DNA of 64,000 nt from CAIWHR01 sp963708855 (GTDB lineage Bacteria > Pseudomonadota > Gammaproteobacteria > Burkholderiales > Casimicrobiaceae): positions 62,001-126,000 of the forward strand of contig CAVPUM010000007.1 in the NCBI GenBank assembly GCA_963708855.1, read 5' to 3'. Position numbers and translations under genes: made by a program. Under the pieces are notes generated by a model. It made no database searches and was not told the origin of the DNA. It was given only the letters and a program-made list of their open reading frames with translations. Below are positions 36,235-45,991 of this stretch, one piece after another. The number at the start of each line of letters is the position of its first letter. Positions within the stretch are counted from its first letter, which is position 1.

Positions 36235-36450
36235 CGCGGGCGGCAGGGAGCGGACTGCACGTCATCCGCCTGCACCGCGACGAAGCACGACTGCCCGGCC
36301 GCGAGATTCAGCCCCTGCACGCAGCTGCCGCCGGTTGGCACGATGGACTGCCCCGGGCGCGGAACTGTCCGGACGGACCACACTGATCGTGACCGGCCTT
36401 CCGGTCGCGTTGCGGGCTTCGATGAACGCTGCGCCGACATCGTTGACTGG
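36235..36450 (-). pseudogene. Possible fragment of a surface or choice-of-anchor domain protein
   Basis: On the reverse strand two short frames joined by one shift read like a beta-sandwich repeat: ARNATGRPVTISVVRPDSS, then IVPTGGSCVQGLNLAAGQSC and FVAVQADD. The pattern (glycine/cysteine strand, LAAGQSC, FVAVQ) resembles the abundant choice-of-anchor or Hydin-like repeats of secreted proteins. It has no proper start or end and abuts the IS3 remnant, so it is at best debris. Confidence 0.3.
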
Positions 36451-36576
36451 ATCGAAGGCTTCTACAATCATCGGCGCTTACACTCGTCGATCGGGTATCG
36501 GCGTCCGGCACACGTAGAATCCAGCCTCATGGCTGCGCAGGCTGGTGTACGTCAATTCGAGGCAAGTTCAACATGA
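36415..36576 (+). mobile_element. IS3-family transposase remnant (C-terminal end of OrfB)
   Basis: Only about 53 codons remain. DIVDWIEGFYNHRRLHSS followed by IGYRRPAHVE is the conserved end of the DDE integrase domain of IS3-type transposases. Nothing of the catalytic core or of orfA remains. Its TGA (36574-36576) overlaps the ATG of the enolase-superfamily gene, so the remnant now forms the 5' flank of that gene. Confidence 0.8.
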
Positions 36577-37736
36577 AGATAACGGCGATCCACGCCCACC
36601 CGCTCCGCACGAGCCTCGACACGCCGTTTGCGTTCTCCCAGGGCTGGGTGACGGAACGCGCGGCGGTCATCGTCGAGGTGGTCACCGACAGCGGTCTCGT
36701 CGGCTGGGGCGAAGCGCTGTGCGTCGGCATGCAGCCGCCCGACATCGCCGCCGCGACGATCCGGTCCGTGCTCGCGCCCCTGCTGATCGGTTGCGATCCG
36801 CGCGAGCCCGAGGTGCACTGGCATCGGATGTACAACCGCACCCGCGATTACGGCCGGAAGGGTGCGGTGATCAGCGCCATCAGCGGCATCGACATCGCGC
36901 TCTGGGATCTCTGCGGCAAGGCTCGCGGCGAGCCGGTCTGGCGACTGCTCGGCGGCGCGTTTCGGCGCCGCGTGGAGGCCTACGCCACCGGGTTCTACCG
37001 GGTGCGGGGCCAGGGCGAGGCGAGCCGGCTCGCCACCGAGGCGTTGTCGCACCACGCGTCCGGCCTGGGAATCATGAAGGTCAAGCTGGGGTTCGGCCTC
37101 GAGGACGACGTCGCGGTCATGCAGGCAATCCGCACCGCGCTAGGCGATCGTCCGGTGACGCTGATGATCGACGCGAACCACGCCTACGGCGAGGCGGATG
37201 CCATCCGGCTGGGCCGCGCGCTCGAGCCGCTCTCGTTGCGCTGGTACGAAGAGCCCGTCGTTCCCGAGAACCTCGCCGGCTATCGCAACGTCAGGCGGGC
37301 CGTCGGCATCCCGATTGCGGGCGGCGAGTGCGAGTACACCGTTTTCGGGTTCCGCAACCTGGCGCAGGCCGAGGCGGTGGACATTGCCCAGCCCGACATC
37401 GCCGCGGCCGGAGGATTCACCGCCTGCCGGCACATCGCGGCGCTGTGCGTCGCGCACGGGATCGAGGTCAACCCGCATGTGTGGGGGGCAGGCGTCGCCC
37501 AGCGCGCATCGCTGCACCTGATCGCAAGCCTCCCGGTCGCGAACCCGTCGCTTTTCCAGCGGGAGCCCGTATTCGAGTACGACTGCTCGGATCACCCGTT
37601 CCGCTCGATTCTGGTCGATCGTCCTGTGCAGCATGTTGGCGGATGGATCGAGATCGACGACCGGCCGGGCCTGGGGGTCGAGGTCGATCGTCAGGCTCTG
37701 CAGCGGTTCGCCGCCGGCCGACCTGTCGCGAGCTGA
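36573..37736 (+). CDS. Mandelate racemase/muconate lactonizing enzyme family protein
   Basis: 387 residues, enolase superfamily. N-terminal capping domain (DTPFAFSQGWVTERAAVIVE, SGLVGWGEALCVGMQPPDIA), then the barrel with KxK (GIMKVKLGFGLEDD), metal ligands D in LMIDANHAYGEADA, E in RWYEEPVVPEN and E in IAGGECEYTVFGF, and a His in VNPHVWGAGVAQRASLHL. Such enzymes abstract a proton alpha to a carboxylate: sugar-acid dehydratases, racemases or cycloisomerases. A DapA-family lyase and a DMT transporter follow downstream, which favours a sugar-acid or related carboxylate route. The substrate is not determined. Confidence 0.85.
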   Translation: MKITAIHAHPLRTSLDTPFAFSQGWVTERAAVIVEVVTDSGLVGWGEALCVGMQPPDIAAATIRSVLAPLLIGCDPREPEVHWHRMYNRTRDYGRKGAVISAISGIDIALWDLCGKARGEPVWRLLGGAFRRRVEAYATGFYRVRGQGEASRLATEALSHHASGLGIMKVKLGFGLEDDVAVMQAIRTALGDRPVTLMIDANHAYGEADAIRLGRALEPLSLRWYEEPVVPENLAGYRNVRRAVGIPIAGGECEYTVFGFRNLAQAEAVDIAQPDIAAAGGFTACRHIAALCVAHGIEVNPHVWGAGVAQRASLHLIASLPVANPSLFQREPVFEYDCSDHPFRSILVDRPVQHVGGWIEIDDRPGLGVEVDRQALQRFAAGRPVAS

Positions 37737-37799
37737 CGGAACCCTCCCGGGACACTCGTCCGCAGCAGCCGCAACCCTGCGGCGCCCGGCACGCGATCG

Positions 37800-39973
37800 A
37801 TGCCATCACCTCCGCCCGCAACGCGCCGTGCCCCTGTGGCAGCGGACGGCGCTTCAAGGAGTGCCACGGCCGGCTGCAGGCCCCGGCAGCCGGTCCCGGG
37901 GCACCCGGTCATCCGGCCGCGACGATGCCCTCGTTGGGGGACTGCCGCGCCGCCGTCGATCGCGCGCCGACCGACGTCGGCGCGTGGAACCGGCTGGGCG
38001 AGGTCCTGCGCGCGCGCGATCCGGTGGCAGCCGAAGCAGCGTGGCGCCGCGCAGTCGCGCTCGCGCCGGACAGCGCAGAGGCACGCTTCCACCTCGGCAA
38101 CCTGTGCCGGGATCGTGGCGAACTGCAGGCGGCGCGGATCGAGTACGAGCGCGCACTCGCATCGGCACCGGATCATGCCGGCTTGCTCAACAATCTCGGC
38201 CTCGTGCGGCAGGGGCTCGGCGATCGCGCGGGTGCGGAAGCCTGCTTCCGCCGGGTGCTCGCCGCGACCCCGGAGCATCCCGATGCGCTCGGCAATCTCG
38301 CGAGCGTGCTGTTCGAGGGCGAAGCCTTTCGCCAGTCGTCGGCGATCTACGAGCGATTGTGTGCGACCCGACGCGACATCCCCGCCCCGGTCTGGGTCCG
38401 CCGCGGCCTCGCGCACCAGCGGGGCGGCGATCTCGCAACCGCCGAGACCTGCTTCCGCGAGGCCGCGCGGGGGCTGCCGGATGACCTGACGATTCAATTG
38501 AACATCGGCACCGTATGTTCCGAGCAGCAACACCATGCCGACGCGGAGCCCGCATGGCTGCGCGCGCTGGAGCTGCGTCCGCGCCATCTGTACGCGATGT
38601 CGATGCTCGCGCATGGACGCCAGCATCTGTGTGACTGGCACGGACTGCCCGGATTGCATGCCGAAATCAATGCGGCGATCGAATCCGGTCCCGACCCGCG
38701 GAACGACACCGTGGAAGCGTTCGGCGCGATCAATCCGTTCACGCTGCTCTCCATGCCCTCGTCGCCGCTGGCACAGCTTCGTGCCGCGCAGCGGTGGGCC
38801 CGCGATTCGGGGCCGGCCTCCCCAGTGGCGCGACCGCCCGCAGTCGTCGCGCCAGGGGAGCGACTGCGCGTCGGCTTCGTCTCGTCGGACTTCCGCGCCC
38901 ACCCGATGGTGTACCTGTCGCTGGAGTTCTGGGAACGCATCGATCGCGACCGGTTCGAGACGTTCGCGTACGGCATTCGTGAACGCGATCCCGGTCCGCT
39001 CGGCCGGCGCATCGAGCAGGCGTTCGACCACTTCGCCGATGTCAGCGCCGCGCCGGTCGGCGACATCGTCAGGCGGATAGCCGGCGATCGAATCGCGATC
39101 CTGATCGACCTCAACGGCTACACGACGCACGCGCGAAAGGAGATCTTTGCGTATCGACCCGCGCCGGTGCAGATCAACTTCCTCGGGTACCAGGGTACCT
39201 TGGGCGCGGAATGGTACGACTGCATCTGCGTCGATCCCTTCGGCGCGCCGGACGCGCTGCAGCCGTACTTCACGGAGCGACTGCTGCACCTGCCGAACAT
39301 GTCGTTTCCCAGCGATACCCGCCGCGCGCCGAAGGGTCCGCCACCCTCGCGCGCCGAGTGCGGGCTTCCGGAAGGGGCGTTCGTCTTCTGCAGTTTCAAC
39401 AATGCGTACAAGATCCTGCCCGCTGTGTTCGCGACGTGGATGCGGCTTCTCCGCGCGGTGCCGGGGAGCGTCCTCTGGCTGCTCGCGACGGGCGCACAGA
39501 CGCAGGAGAATCTGCGCCGCGAGGTCCGGCTGGCGGGGATCGATCCCGGGCGCCTGATCTTCGCGCCGCGGATCGAAGCGATGGCGAACCACGTCGCCCG
39601 TACGGCGGCCGCCGACCTGTTCGTGGACTCCTATCCCTACGGTGCGCACACGACGGCGAATGACGCACTGCTCGCGGGACTGCCGGTGATCACGCGCGCC
39701 GGGGACACGCTCGCCAGCAGGATTGCCGGCAGCCAGCTCCACGCGACCGGACTGCCCCAGCTCGTGACCGCGAACGAGGCCGAGTACGAAGCGCTGGCGC
39801 GGCGGCTCGCGCAGAACCGCCACGAGCTTGCGTCGCTGCGCGCCCGGCTTGCCGCCAACCGGGAGACCTGCCCGCTGTTCGACATGGCGCGATTCACGCG
39901 CGATTTCGAGGAATGCCTGTGGCAGGCATGGCGGGGCGTGCCGACCCATGGAGCGGCGTCCACCGCGAATTGA
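37800..39973 (+). CDS. SEC-C / TPR / O-GlcNAc transferase-like glycosyltransferase (GT41)
   Basis: About 720 residues. The N-terminus has a SEC-C zinc motif (NAPCPCGSGRRFKECHGR). Then come five to six TPR units (ALAPDSAEARFHLGNLCRDR, ALASAPDHAGLLNNLGLVRQ, ATPEHPDALGNLASVLFEGE). The GT41 catalytic half has LRVGFVSSDFRAHPMVYLSL, ILIDLNGYTTHARKEIFAYR, PVQINFLGYQGTLGAEWYDC, FCSFNNAYKILPAVFATWMR and DLFVDSYPYGAHTTANDALL. It would add GlcNAc or another sugar to proteins, for example flagellins or adhesins. No in-frame ATG lies at the SEC-C motif; ATG 37800 is one possible start if two bases are extra, so the 5' end is uncertain. Confidence 0.82.
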
Positions 39974-40086
39974 CCCGGCGACATCGCTGCGGCCTCACCG
40001 GCGGGAAAGCCCGACCTTGGCGCACGCTGCGGCGGGACAGGTTACCATTCGGCCAGGAGCGACCCGACCCGCCGGAGGCTGTGCCA

Positions 40087-41013
40087 TTGAACCCATTCCA
40101 GTCGCAACCCTTGGCCGGGGTTTTCCCGATCGCGCCGACGCCCTTCACGGCTTCCGGCGAGGTCGACCCCGACGCACAGCGCCGCGTTCTCGACTGCATG
40201 ATCGACCAGGGTGTGGACGGGATCTGCATCCTCGCGAACTACTCGGAGCAGTTCCTGCTGACCGACGACGAGCGCAGCCTGCTGCTCGGCCTGTGCCTGT
40301 CGCACGTGGGCGGCCGCGTGCCGGTCATCGTGACCTGCAGCCATTTCAGCACGCGCATCGCGGCGGATCGGGCCCGCGCCGCGGTCGCGGCCGGCGCCGC
40401 CATGCTGATGCTGATGCCGCCTTACCACGGGGCCACGCTGCGCGCGGACGAGAAGGGCACGGTCGAGCATTTCGCGCGCGTCGCCGACGCCGCCGGCGTC
40501 CCGATCATGTTCCAGGATGCCCCGTTGAGCGGCGCCGGGTTCTCCGCGCCGTTTCTCGCCCGGCTCGCGCGCGAGGTGCCGGCGGTCTGCTATTTCAAGA
40601 TCGAGATGCCCGGGGCCGCGGCAAAGCTGCGCAGCCTCATCGCGGCCGGGGGCGATGCGATCGTCGGGCCCTTCGACGGCGAGGAGTCGATCACGCTGAT
40701 GGCGGACCTCGACGCAGGGGCGACCGGCACGATGCCGAGCGCCCTGCTGCCGGATCTCATCAAGCCCGTGTTCGAGCATCACCGCGCCGGGCGTCGCAAG
40801 GAAGCGGCCGCGGCGTACGCCCGCATCCTTCCGCTGATCAACTTCGAGAACCGCCAGTGCGGCCTCCGCGCAACGAAGACCGTCATGGCGGCAGGCGGGG
40901 TCATCGCGAGCGACGCCGTGCGCCATCCGCTCGAAGCCCTGCACCCGGCGACCAAGGCCGGATTGCTCGAGCTCGCGCGCGAGCTCGATCCGCTCGCACT
41001 GCACTGGGCATAG
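40087..41013 (+). CDS. Dihydrodipicolinate synthase/N-acetylneuraminate lyase family protein
   Basis: About 308 residues. (beta/alpha)8 aldolase of DapA type: LAGVFPIAPTPFTASGEVDP, GVDGICILANYSEQFLLTDD (in place of the usual GTTGE), MLMPPYHGATLRADEKGTVE with the conserved Tyr, and the Schiff-base Lys in VPAVCYFKIEMPG. The altered GTTGE loop argues against DapA itself; sugar-acid lyases or dehydratases are likelier. TTG 40087 lies eight bases after GGAGG and is my chosen start; GTG 40081 is in frame. The enolase-family gene upstream may supply its substrate. Confidence 0.82.
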   Translation: MNPFQSQPLAGVFPIAPTPFTASGEVDPDAQRRVLDCMIDQGVDGICILANYSEQFLLTDDERSLLLGLCLSHVGGRVPVIVTCSHFSTRIAADRARAAVAAGAAMLMLMPPYHGATLRADEKGTVEHFARVADAAGVPIMFQDAPLSGAGFSAPFLARLAREVPAVCYFKIEMPGAAAKLRSLIAAGGDAIVGPFDGEESITLMADLDAGATGTMPSALLPDLIKPVFEHHRAGRRKEAAAAYARILPLINFENRQCGLRATKTVMAAGGVIASDAVRHPLEALHPATKAGLLELARELDPLALHWA

Positions 41014-41032
41014 CGGCGGCGTGGCCTTGCGA

Positions 41033-41084
41033 GTGAGCCCGCCGGGCCGCCCCAAGGGCGAACACCGGAGCGCGAAGGTGCAAC
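41033..41084 (+). repeat. Intergenic repeat, CCGCCGGGCCGCCCCAAGGG type
   Basis: AGCCCGCCGGGCCGCCCCAA GGGCGAA and ACCGGAGCGCGAAGGT recur at 51582-51643, and the second half alone at 50533-50562. Its terminal GCGAAGGT stands 6-7 bases before the TTG start of the next gene and can serve as its ribosome binding site. The reverse complement shares the TCGGGCGGCC core of the 10482 and 41990 repeats. Confidence 0.75.
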
Positions 41085-41085
41085 A

Positions 41086-41988
41086 TTGACTCCTCCGCAC
41101 GCCGCGGCGGACGGGCACGGCTCGCACCTGCACGCCAATCGCGCCGGCATTCTGGCGATGATCGCCTCGATGGGGCTATTCATCGTCAACGACGCCCTGG
41201 TCAAGTACGCGAGCCAGACGATGCCGGCCGCGCAGCTGATCTTCATCCGCGGCGTCATGGCGACGCTGCTCGTGCTGGCCGCGGCCCAGGCGATGGGCGC
41301 GATGCCCAGGATCGGGGAAATCGCGCGCGGGTGGGTGGCCGTCCGCGCGCTCGTCGATGCGATCGGTTCCCTGCTCTTCCTCGTTTCGCTGTTCCACCTT
41401 CCGCTCGCCAACGCCACTGCGATCAACATGGCGTCCCCGCTGTTCATCGTCGTGCTTGCCGCCTTTCTCGGCGAGCGGGTCGGCCCGTCGCGCTGGATTG
41501 CCATCGGTTTCGGCTTTGTCGGCATCCTGCTGATCATCCAGCCGCACAGCGAGGGATTCAACGTCTACGCGCTCGTCTGCCTCGTCGCGACGGTGCTGAT
41601 CGCCGTGCGCGATCTCGTGACCCGGCGCGTGCCGGCCGGCGTTCCGTCCATTCTGATCACGGTCTCCAACACGGTCGCGGTCACGGTGCTCGCCGGCGGG
41701 TTGTCCCTGATCGAAGGCTGGCGAGCGTTCGACGCGTTCGAGATGGGGCTGCTCACCGTGGCGGCCGCATTCCTCGCGGCCGCCTATTACCTGATCGTGA
41801 TCGGCACGCGACGCGGCGACCTGTCGCTGATCGTGCCATTCCGGTACACCGCTGTCCTGTTCGCAACCATCGTCGGCTTCGTGGTCTGGGGCGACACGCC
41901 GAACGCGCTCGCGTGGTGCGGGATCGGATTGCTGATCGGTTCCGGCATCTACCTGTTGCGGGCGAGCCGCCGCGCGCGGGCGAATTGA
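41086..41988 (+). CDS. EamA/DMT-family transporter
   Basis: 300 residues with ten hydrophobic segments in two EamA halves (for example ILAMIASMGLFIVNDALVKY, LIFIRGVMATLLVLAAAQAM, MASPLFIVVLAAFLGERVGP, WIAIGFGFVGILLIIQPHSE, then RYTAVLFATIVGFVVWGDTP). Such proteins export metabolites or amino acids across the inner membrane. The start TTG 41086 follows a repeat that supplies GAAGGT. Position after the DapA-like gene suggests a link to that pathway, unproven. Confidence 0.87.
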   Translation: MTPPHAAADGHGSHLHANRAGILAMIASMGLFIVNDALVKYASQTMPAAQLIFIRGVMATLLVLAAAQAMGAMPRIGEIARGWVAVRALVDAIGSLLFLVSLFHLPLANATAINMASPLFIVVLAAFLGERVGPSRWIAIGFGFVGILLIIQPHSEGFNVYALVCLVATVLIAVRDLVTRRVPAGVPSILITVSNTVAVTVLAGGLSLIEGWRAFDAFEMGLLTVAAAFLAAAYYLIVIGTRRGDLSLIVPFRYTAVLFATIVGFVVWGDTPNALAWCGIGLLIGSGIYLLRASRRARAN

Positions 41989-41989
41989 A

Positions 41990-42066
41990 GAGCCCCCACG
42001 CTCACTACGTTCGCTGCCCCCCAGGGGGGCAGTCAGCGCCCTTCGGGCGGCCGGGCGGGCACTGAC
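41990..42066 (+). repeat. Third copy of the CCCCCACGCTCA repeat
   Basis: AGCCCCCACGCTCACTACGT TCGCTG, the inverted repeat CCCCCCAGGGGGGC and CGCCCTTCGGGCGGCCGGGC GGGCACTGA match the copies at 10482-10632. It follows directly the stop of the DMT transporter and lies before the convergent deacetylase, so it may end transcription from both sides. Confidence 0.75.
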
Positions 42067-42110
42067 GCGCCGGTCCCGCCGGCGGTGACGGGACAGGACT
42101 GCGCGTCAGC

Positions 42111-43018
42111 TCACGCCGCGTTCGCCTTCGCCCACGCGACGACCTCGCGGTGGGTCGCGAACCAGACGTCGCCCTTGGCCTTGGCGTGGCGGATGATCTC
42201 CTCGACGATGAAGATGCGCGAGCGGTAGCCGATGATGTGCGGATGCATGGTGAGCTGGACAGATGCCGCCTTCCTCGTAGGCCGCGTCGAACTCGCGCCG
42301 GAAGATGTCGAGCACGTCGCGCGGCGGCGTGTAGCGGGCGCAGCGACTGGAAGCGGTGCATGCTTGAAATAGACGGCGTCGTCGCGGATCCATTCGACCG
42401 GCAGCTCGACGATGCCGGTCGGCTCGCCGTCGAGCAGGAGCTCGTAGCAGTCCTCGTCGGCCATCAGCGAGCTGTCGTAGAGCAGCCCCATTTCCTGCTC
42501 GATCGCCAGCGTGTTCGGGCTGAAGTCCCACGACGGCGTGCGCATGCCCACGGGCGCGCGTCCCGGTGATCTTCTCCAGCGTATCGGCGGCGCGCAGCAT
42601 GCAGGTCGCGCTCCGCTTCGTCGGGCAGAACCGAGTTGAGCTCGTGGATCCAGCCGTGAATGCCGATCTCGTGACCTTCGGCGATCACGCGGCGCTGCTC
42701 GTCGGGATGCAGCAGCGCGGCGACGGCCGGCACGTAGAACGTCGCCGGGAACGCCATACTTCTCGAGCAGCCGCAGGATGCGCGGCACGCCGACGCGATT
42801 GCCGTACTGACCCCAGGAGAGCCGCCCGATCGACTTGCCGCCGTCGCGCAGCTCGTTGGTCTCGTGGTCCGAGTCGAACGACAGGGCCACGCGCGCAGCG
42901 CGCCCCGCCCTTCCAGCTCCGCGGCCGGTAGCGCTCGGCCGGCGCGCACATGGCCGACCAGCTTGCGCCAGTGCTCGTCTTCCCACTGCCAGGGTTGGGG
43001 CATTGCCTGTTCGTTCAT
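42111..43018 (-). CDS. NodB-type polysaccharide deacetylase family protein (many frameshifts)
   Basis: Repaired sequence is about 300 residues. It has the deacetylase DSDHE motif (VALSFDSDHETNELRDGG), WGQYGNRVGVPRILRLLEKY, FYVPAVAALLHPDEQRRVIA, EGHEIGIHGWIHELNSV with the zinc His pair, GMRTPSWDFSPNTLAIEQEM and MHPHIIGYRSRIFIVEEIIR. This branch (PuuE-like) includes allantoinases and other amide hydrolases rather than chitin deacetylases. It is the last gene of the reverse ABC transporter row and its start overlaps the end of the ATPase gene, so it probably acts on the imported compound. About seven or more one-base shifts break the frame. Confidence 0.78.
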
Positions 43019-44122
43019 CGTCGTCTCCGGTTCAATTCGGCAAGGGTCCTGCGGCCGGCGGCACGCGCGCCGGCCCGGCGAAACCATGCGCGGAGTCGCA
43101 TCATCGCGCGCGGCCAGTGCCGGGACCAGATGGCACGCGGCTCGCGCCGCTGCCCAACCTCGACGAGCGGCGGCACGATGCTCCGGCAGCGCTCCTCGGC
43201 GAGCGGGCAGCGCGGATGGAAGTGACAGCCCGGCGGCGGCGACAGCGGCGAGGGGAGCTCGCCGGCGATCGGATGATAGATCACCGGTGCCTCGTCCAGC
43301 CGCAGCTTCGGCACGCTGTCGAGCAGCGCCCTGCGTGTAGGGATGACGCGGCGCCGCATAGAGCGCGGCGGCCTCCGCCGGTCTCGACGATGCGGCCGAG
43401 ATACATGATCGCGACGCGGTCGCAGAGGTGCGCACGACGCCGAGGTCGTGGCTGATGAACAGCATGGTCAGCGCCGAGCTCGCGCCGCAGCTGCAGGAAC
43501 AGGTTGATGATCTGCGCCTGGATCGACACGTCGAGCGAGGCGACCGGCTCGTCGCAGACCAGCACGTCGGGCTGCATGGCCAGCGCGCGCGCGATGGCGA
43601 TGCGCTGGCGCTGCCCGCCGGAGAACTGGTGCGGATAGCGCTCGGCGAAATCGGCGTCGAGCCCGACCGCGCGCGAGCCAATCGGCGACATAGCCGCGGC
43701 GCCGGTCGCGGCTGACGAGGCCGTGGGCGATCGGCCCCTCGGCGATGGTCTCGCCGACGGTCATGCGCGGATTGAGCGAGGCGAACGGATCCTGGAACAC
43801 CATCTGGATGCGCGTCGTCGTCTTCACGGGTCGCCGCCGCCGGTCATCATCGGCTGCCCGTCGAGCAGGACGCGTCCCGTCGCTCGGCGGCATGATGCCG
43901 GCAGCGATGCGGCCGAGCGTCGACTTGCCGCAGCCGCACTCGCCGACGAGACCGAGCACCTCGCCCTTGCGGATCGAGAGCGACACCCGGTCGCACCGCG
44001 TGCACGGTCGCGCGGTCTCCACCGGCGCGCCGAGGCGCGCGGCGATGCCGCTCGCCGAGCGACAGGCGCGGCTGCGAAGCGCTTCGAGACGCGCGTCGGC
44101 CAGGATCGAGCGGCGCGGTCAT
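43015..44122 (-). CDS. Peptide/nickel-type ABC transporter ATPase, DppF/OppF-like (many frameshifts)
   Basis: Walker A LGLVGECGCGKSTLGRIAAG, the Q loop IQMVFQDPFASLNPRMTVGE, signature HQFSGGQRQRIAIARALAMQ, Walker B VLVCDEPVASLDVSIQAQI and the switch LFISHDLGVV. The C-terminal oligopeptide-transporter domain is HFHPRCPLAEERC. It powers import with the neighbouring ATPase. ATG 44122 overlaps the stop of that gene. The 3' end is uncertain because of a frame change after CRSIVPPLVEVG; the given stop lets it overlap the deacetylase start. Confidence 0.8.
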
Positions 44123-45103
44123 GCGCGCGACTCCTCTGCAGCGGATGGTGGCAGCGGATCGAGCGCACGCGCGTCGCCGGCGATCGCCGGGTTCCGCGTC
44201 GCAGGCGGCATCGGCGTAGTCGCAGCGCGGCGCGAAGGGGCAGCCCGCCGGCAGGGTCAGCAGCGACGGCGTCGATGCCCGGGATCTGCGCCAGCTCGCG
44301 GCCCGGCTCGGCGTGCGCGGGCAGCGAGTCGAGCAGGCCCCGCGTGTAGGGATGACGCGGGTCGCGCAGGACCGCCGCCGTCGGCCCTGCCTCGACGATC
44401 CGGCCCGCGTACATCACCAGCGATGCGGTCGGCGAGCGACGACACGGTCGCGAGGTCGTGGCTGATCCAGATCAGCGCGGTGCCGATCTCGCGCGACCAG
44501 GCTCTTGCATCTCGGTCAGGATCTGCGCCTGGATCGACACGTCGAGCGCCGTCGTCGGCTCGTCGGCGACGATCAGCGGCGGACGGTGCAGCAGCGCGAT
44601 CGCGATCGCGACGCGCTGGCGCATGCCGCCGGAGAACTGGTGCGGGTAGGCGTCGAGCCGCCGCGCGGCGTCCGGAATGCCGACGCTGGTCAGCACCTCG
44701 ATGCAGCGCGCGCGCAGCGCCGCGGCGGAGAGCTTCTCATGCGCCGTCACCGCGAGCCGCATCTGCTCGCCGATGGTCAGCACCGGGTTGAGCGTCGTCG
44801 TCGGGTCCTGGAACACCATCGCGATCCGCCGGCCGCGCATCCGGCGCAGCTCGCCGGGCTCCAGGCCGACCAGCTCGCGACCCTCGAACCGGATCGAGCC
44901 GCCGACGATGCGGCCGGGCGGATCGACGAGGCCGAGCAGCGAGAAGCCGGTGACGGTCTTGCCCGAGCCGCACTCGCCGACGAGGCCCAGCATCTCGCCC
45001 GCGCGCAGCGTGAAGGAAACGCCATCGACCGCCTTGACCACGCCGGCGCGGGTGAAGAAATGCGTCGCGAGGTCGCGCGACCTCGAGCAGCGGCGCCGCT
45101 CAT
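44119..45103 (-). CDS. Peptide/nickel-type ABC transporter ATPase, DppD/OppD-like (frameshifted)
   Basis: Starts MSGAA followed after shifts by LEVRDLATHFFTRAGVVKAV, Walker A LGLVGECGSGKTVTGFSLLG, Q loop IAMVFQDPTTTLNPVLTIGE, signature HQFSGGMRQRVAIAIALLHR, Walker B LIVADEPTTALDVSIQAQI and a C-terminal CPFAPRCDYADAACDAEP oligopeptide-type domain. About 325 residues after repair. Start and stop both overlap neighbours by ATGA, a tightly packed operon. Confidence 0.82.
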
Positions 45104-45991
45104 CGCTTCAGCCTCGGATTGAACTGATCGCGGATCTGGTCGCCGACCAGGTTGATCGCGACGATCAGCACGATCAGCGCGATGCCGGGATAGATCGAGA
45201 TCCAGTAGCGGCCCGACAGCATGTACTGGAAGCCGTTGGCGATCAGCATGCCGAGCGAGGGCTCGGTCAGCGGCAGGCCGAGGCCGAGGAAGGACAGCGT
45301 CGCCTCGAGCGCGATCGCGTTGGCGATCTGCACGGTGGCCACGACGATCAGCGGCGGCAGGCAGTTCGGCAGGATGTGGCGAAAGATCACGCGTGCGCAC
45401 CGGCAGCGGCGTCGACAGCGCGGCCTCGACGTACTCCTTGCTGCGCTCGGCGACGGCCGCGCCGTGCGCGGTGCGCGCGAAGTAGGCGTACTGCGCGGCG
45501 ACCAGCGCGATCGATCGAGCTGCGTCTTGCCCTGCCCGAGCACCGCCGCGAGCACCAGCGCCAGCAGGATCGCCGGGAACGAGAGCTGCAGGTCGATGAT
45601 CGCGCATGATCAGCGCCTCGATCCGCCCGCCCAGAATAGGCCGCCGCCGACGCCGAGCGTGGCGCCGACGGTCGAGCGCGATCAGCGCCGGCGATGACGC
45701 CCGATCTGCAGCGAGATGCGCAGGCCGTAGAGGATGGCGGAGAACAGGTCGCGCCCCTGCGCGTCGGTGCCGAGCCAATGGACGTAGCCGCCGGCGCCGA
45801 CGAAGCCCGGCGGGCGGCGCGCATCCAGCAGACGTCAGTTCGCGAGGTCGTAGGGGTCCTGCGGCGCGACCAGCGGCGCGAACACCGCCAGCAGGACGAC
45901 GAGCACGACGACGCCCAGCGCGGCGACGCGCGACCCGGTTCTCGCCGAACTCGCTCCAGAAGACGGCGAACGGGGTCGCGCGGTCCTTCAC
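45100..45991 (-). CDS. ABC transporter permease, DppC-like (frameshifted)
   Basis: Begins GTG 45991 (VKDRATPFAVFWSEFGEN), with the DppC N-terminal helix and a WLGTDAQGRDLFSAIL-type loop read across shifts (HWLGTDAQGRDLFS). The conserved EAA loop region VRTRVIFRHILPNCLPPLIV and the C-terminus ALIVLIVAINLVGDQIRDQF NPRLKR are present. About 290 residues after repair. It forms the inner membrane channel with DppB; start and stop overlap both neighbours. Confidence 0.78.
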
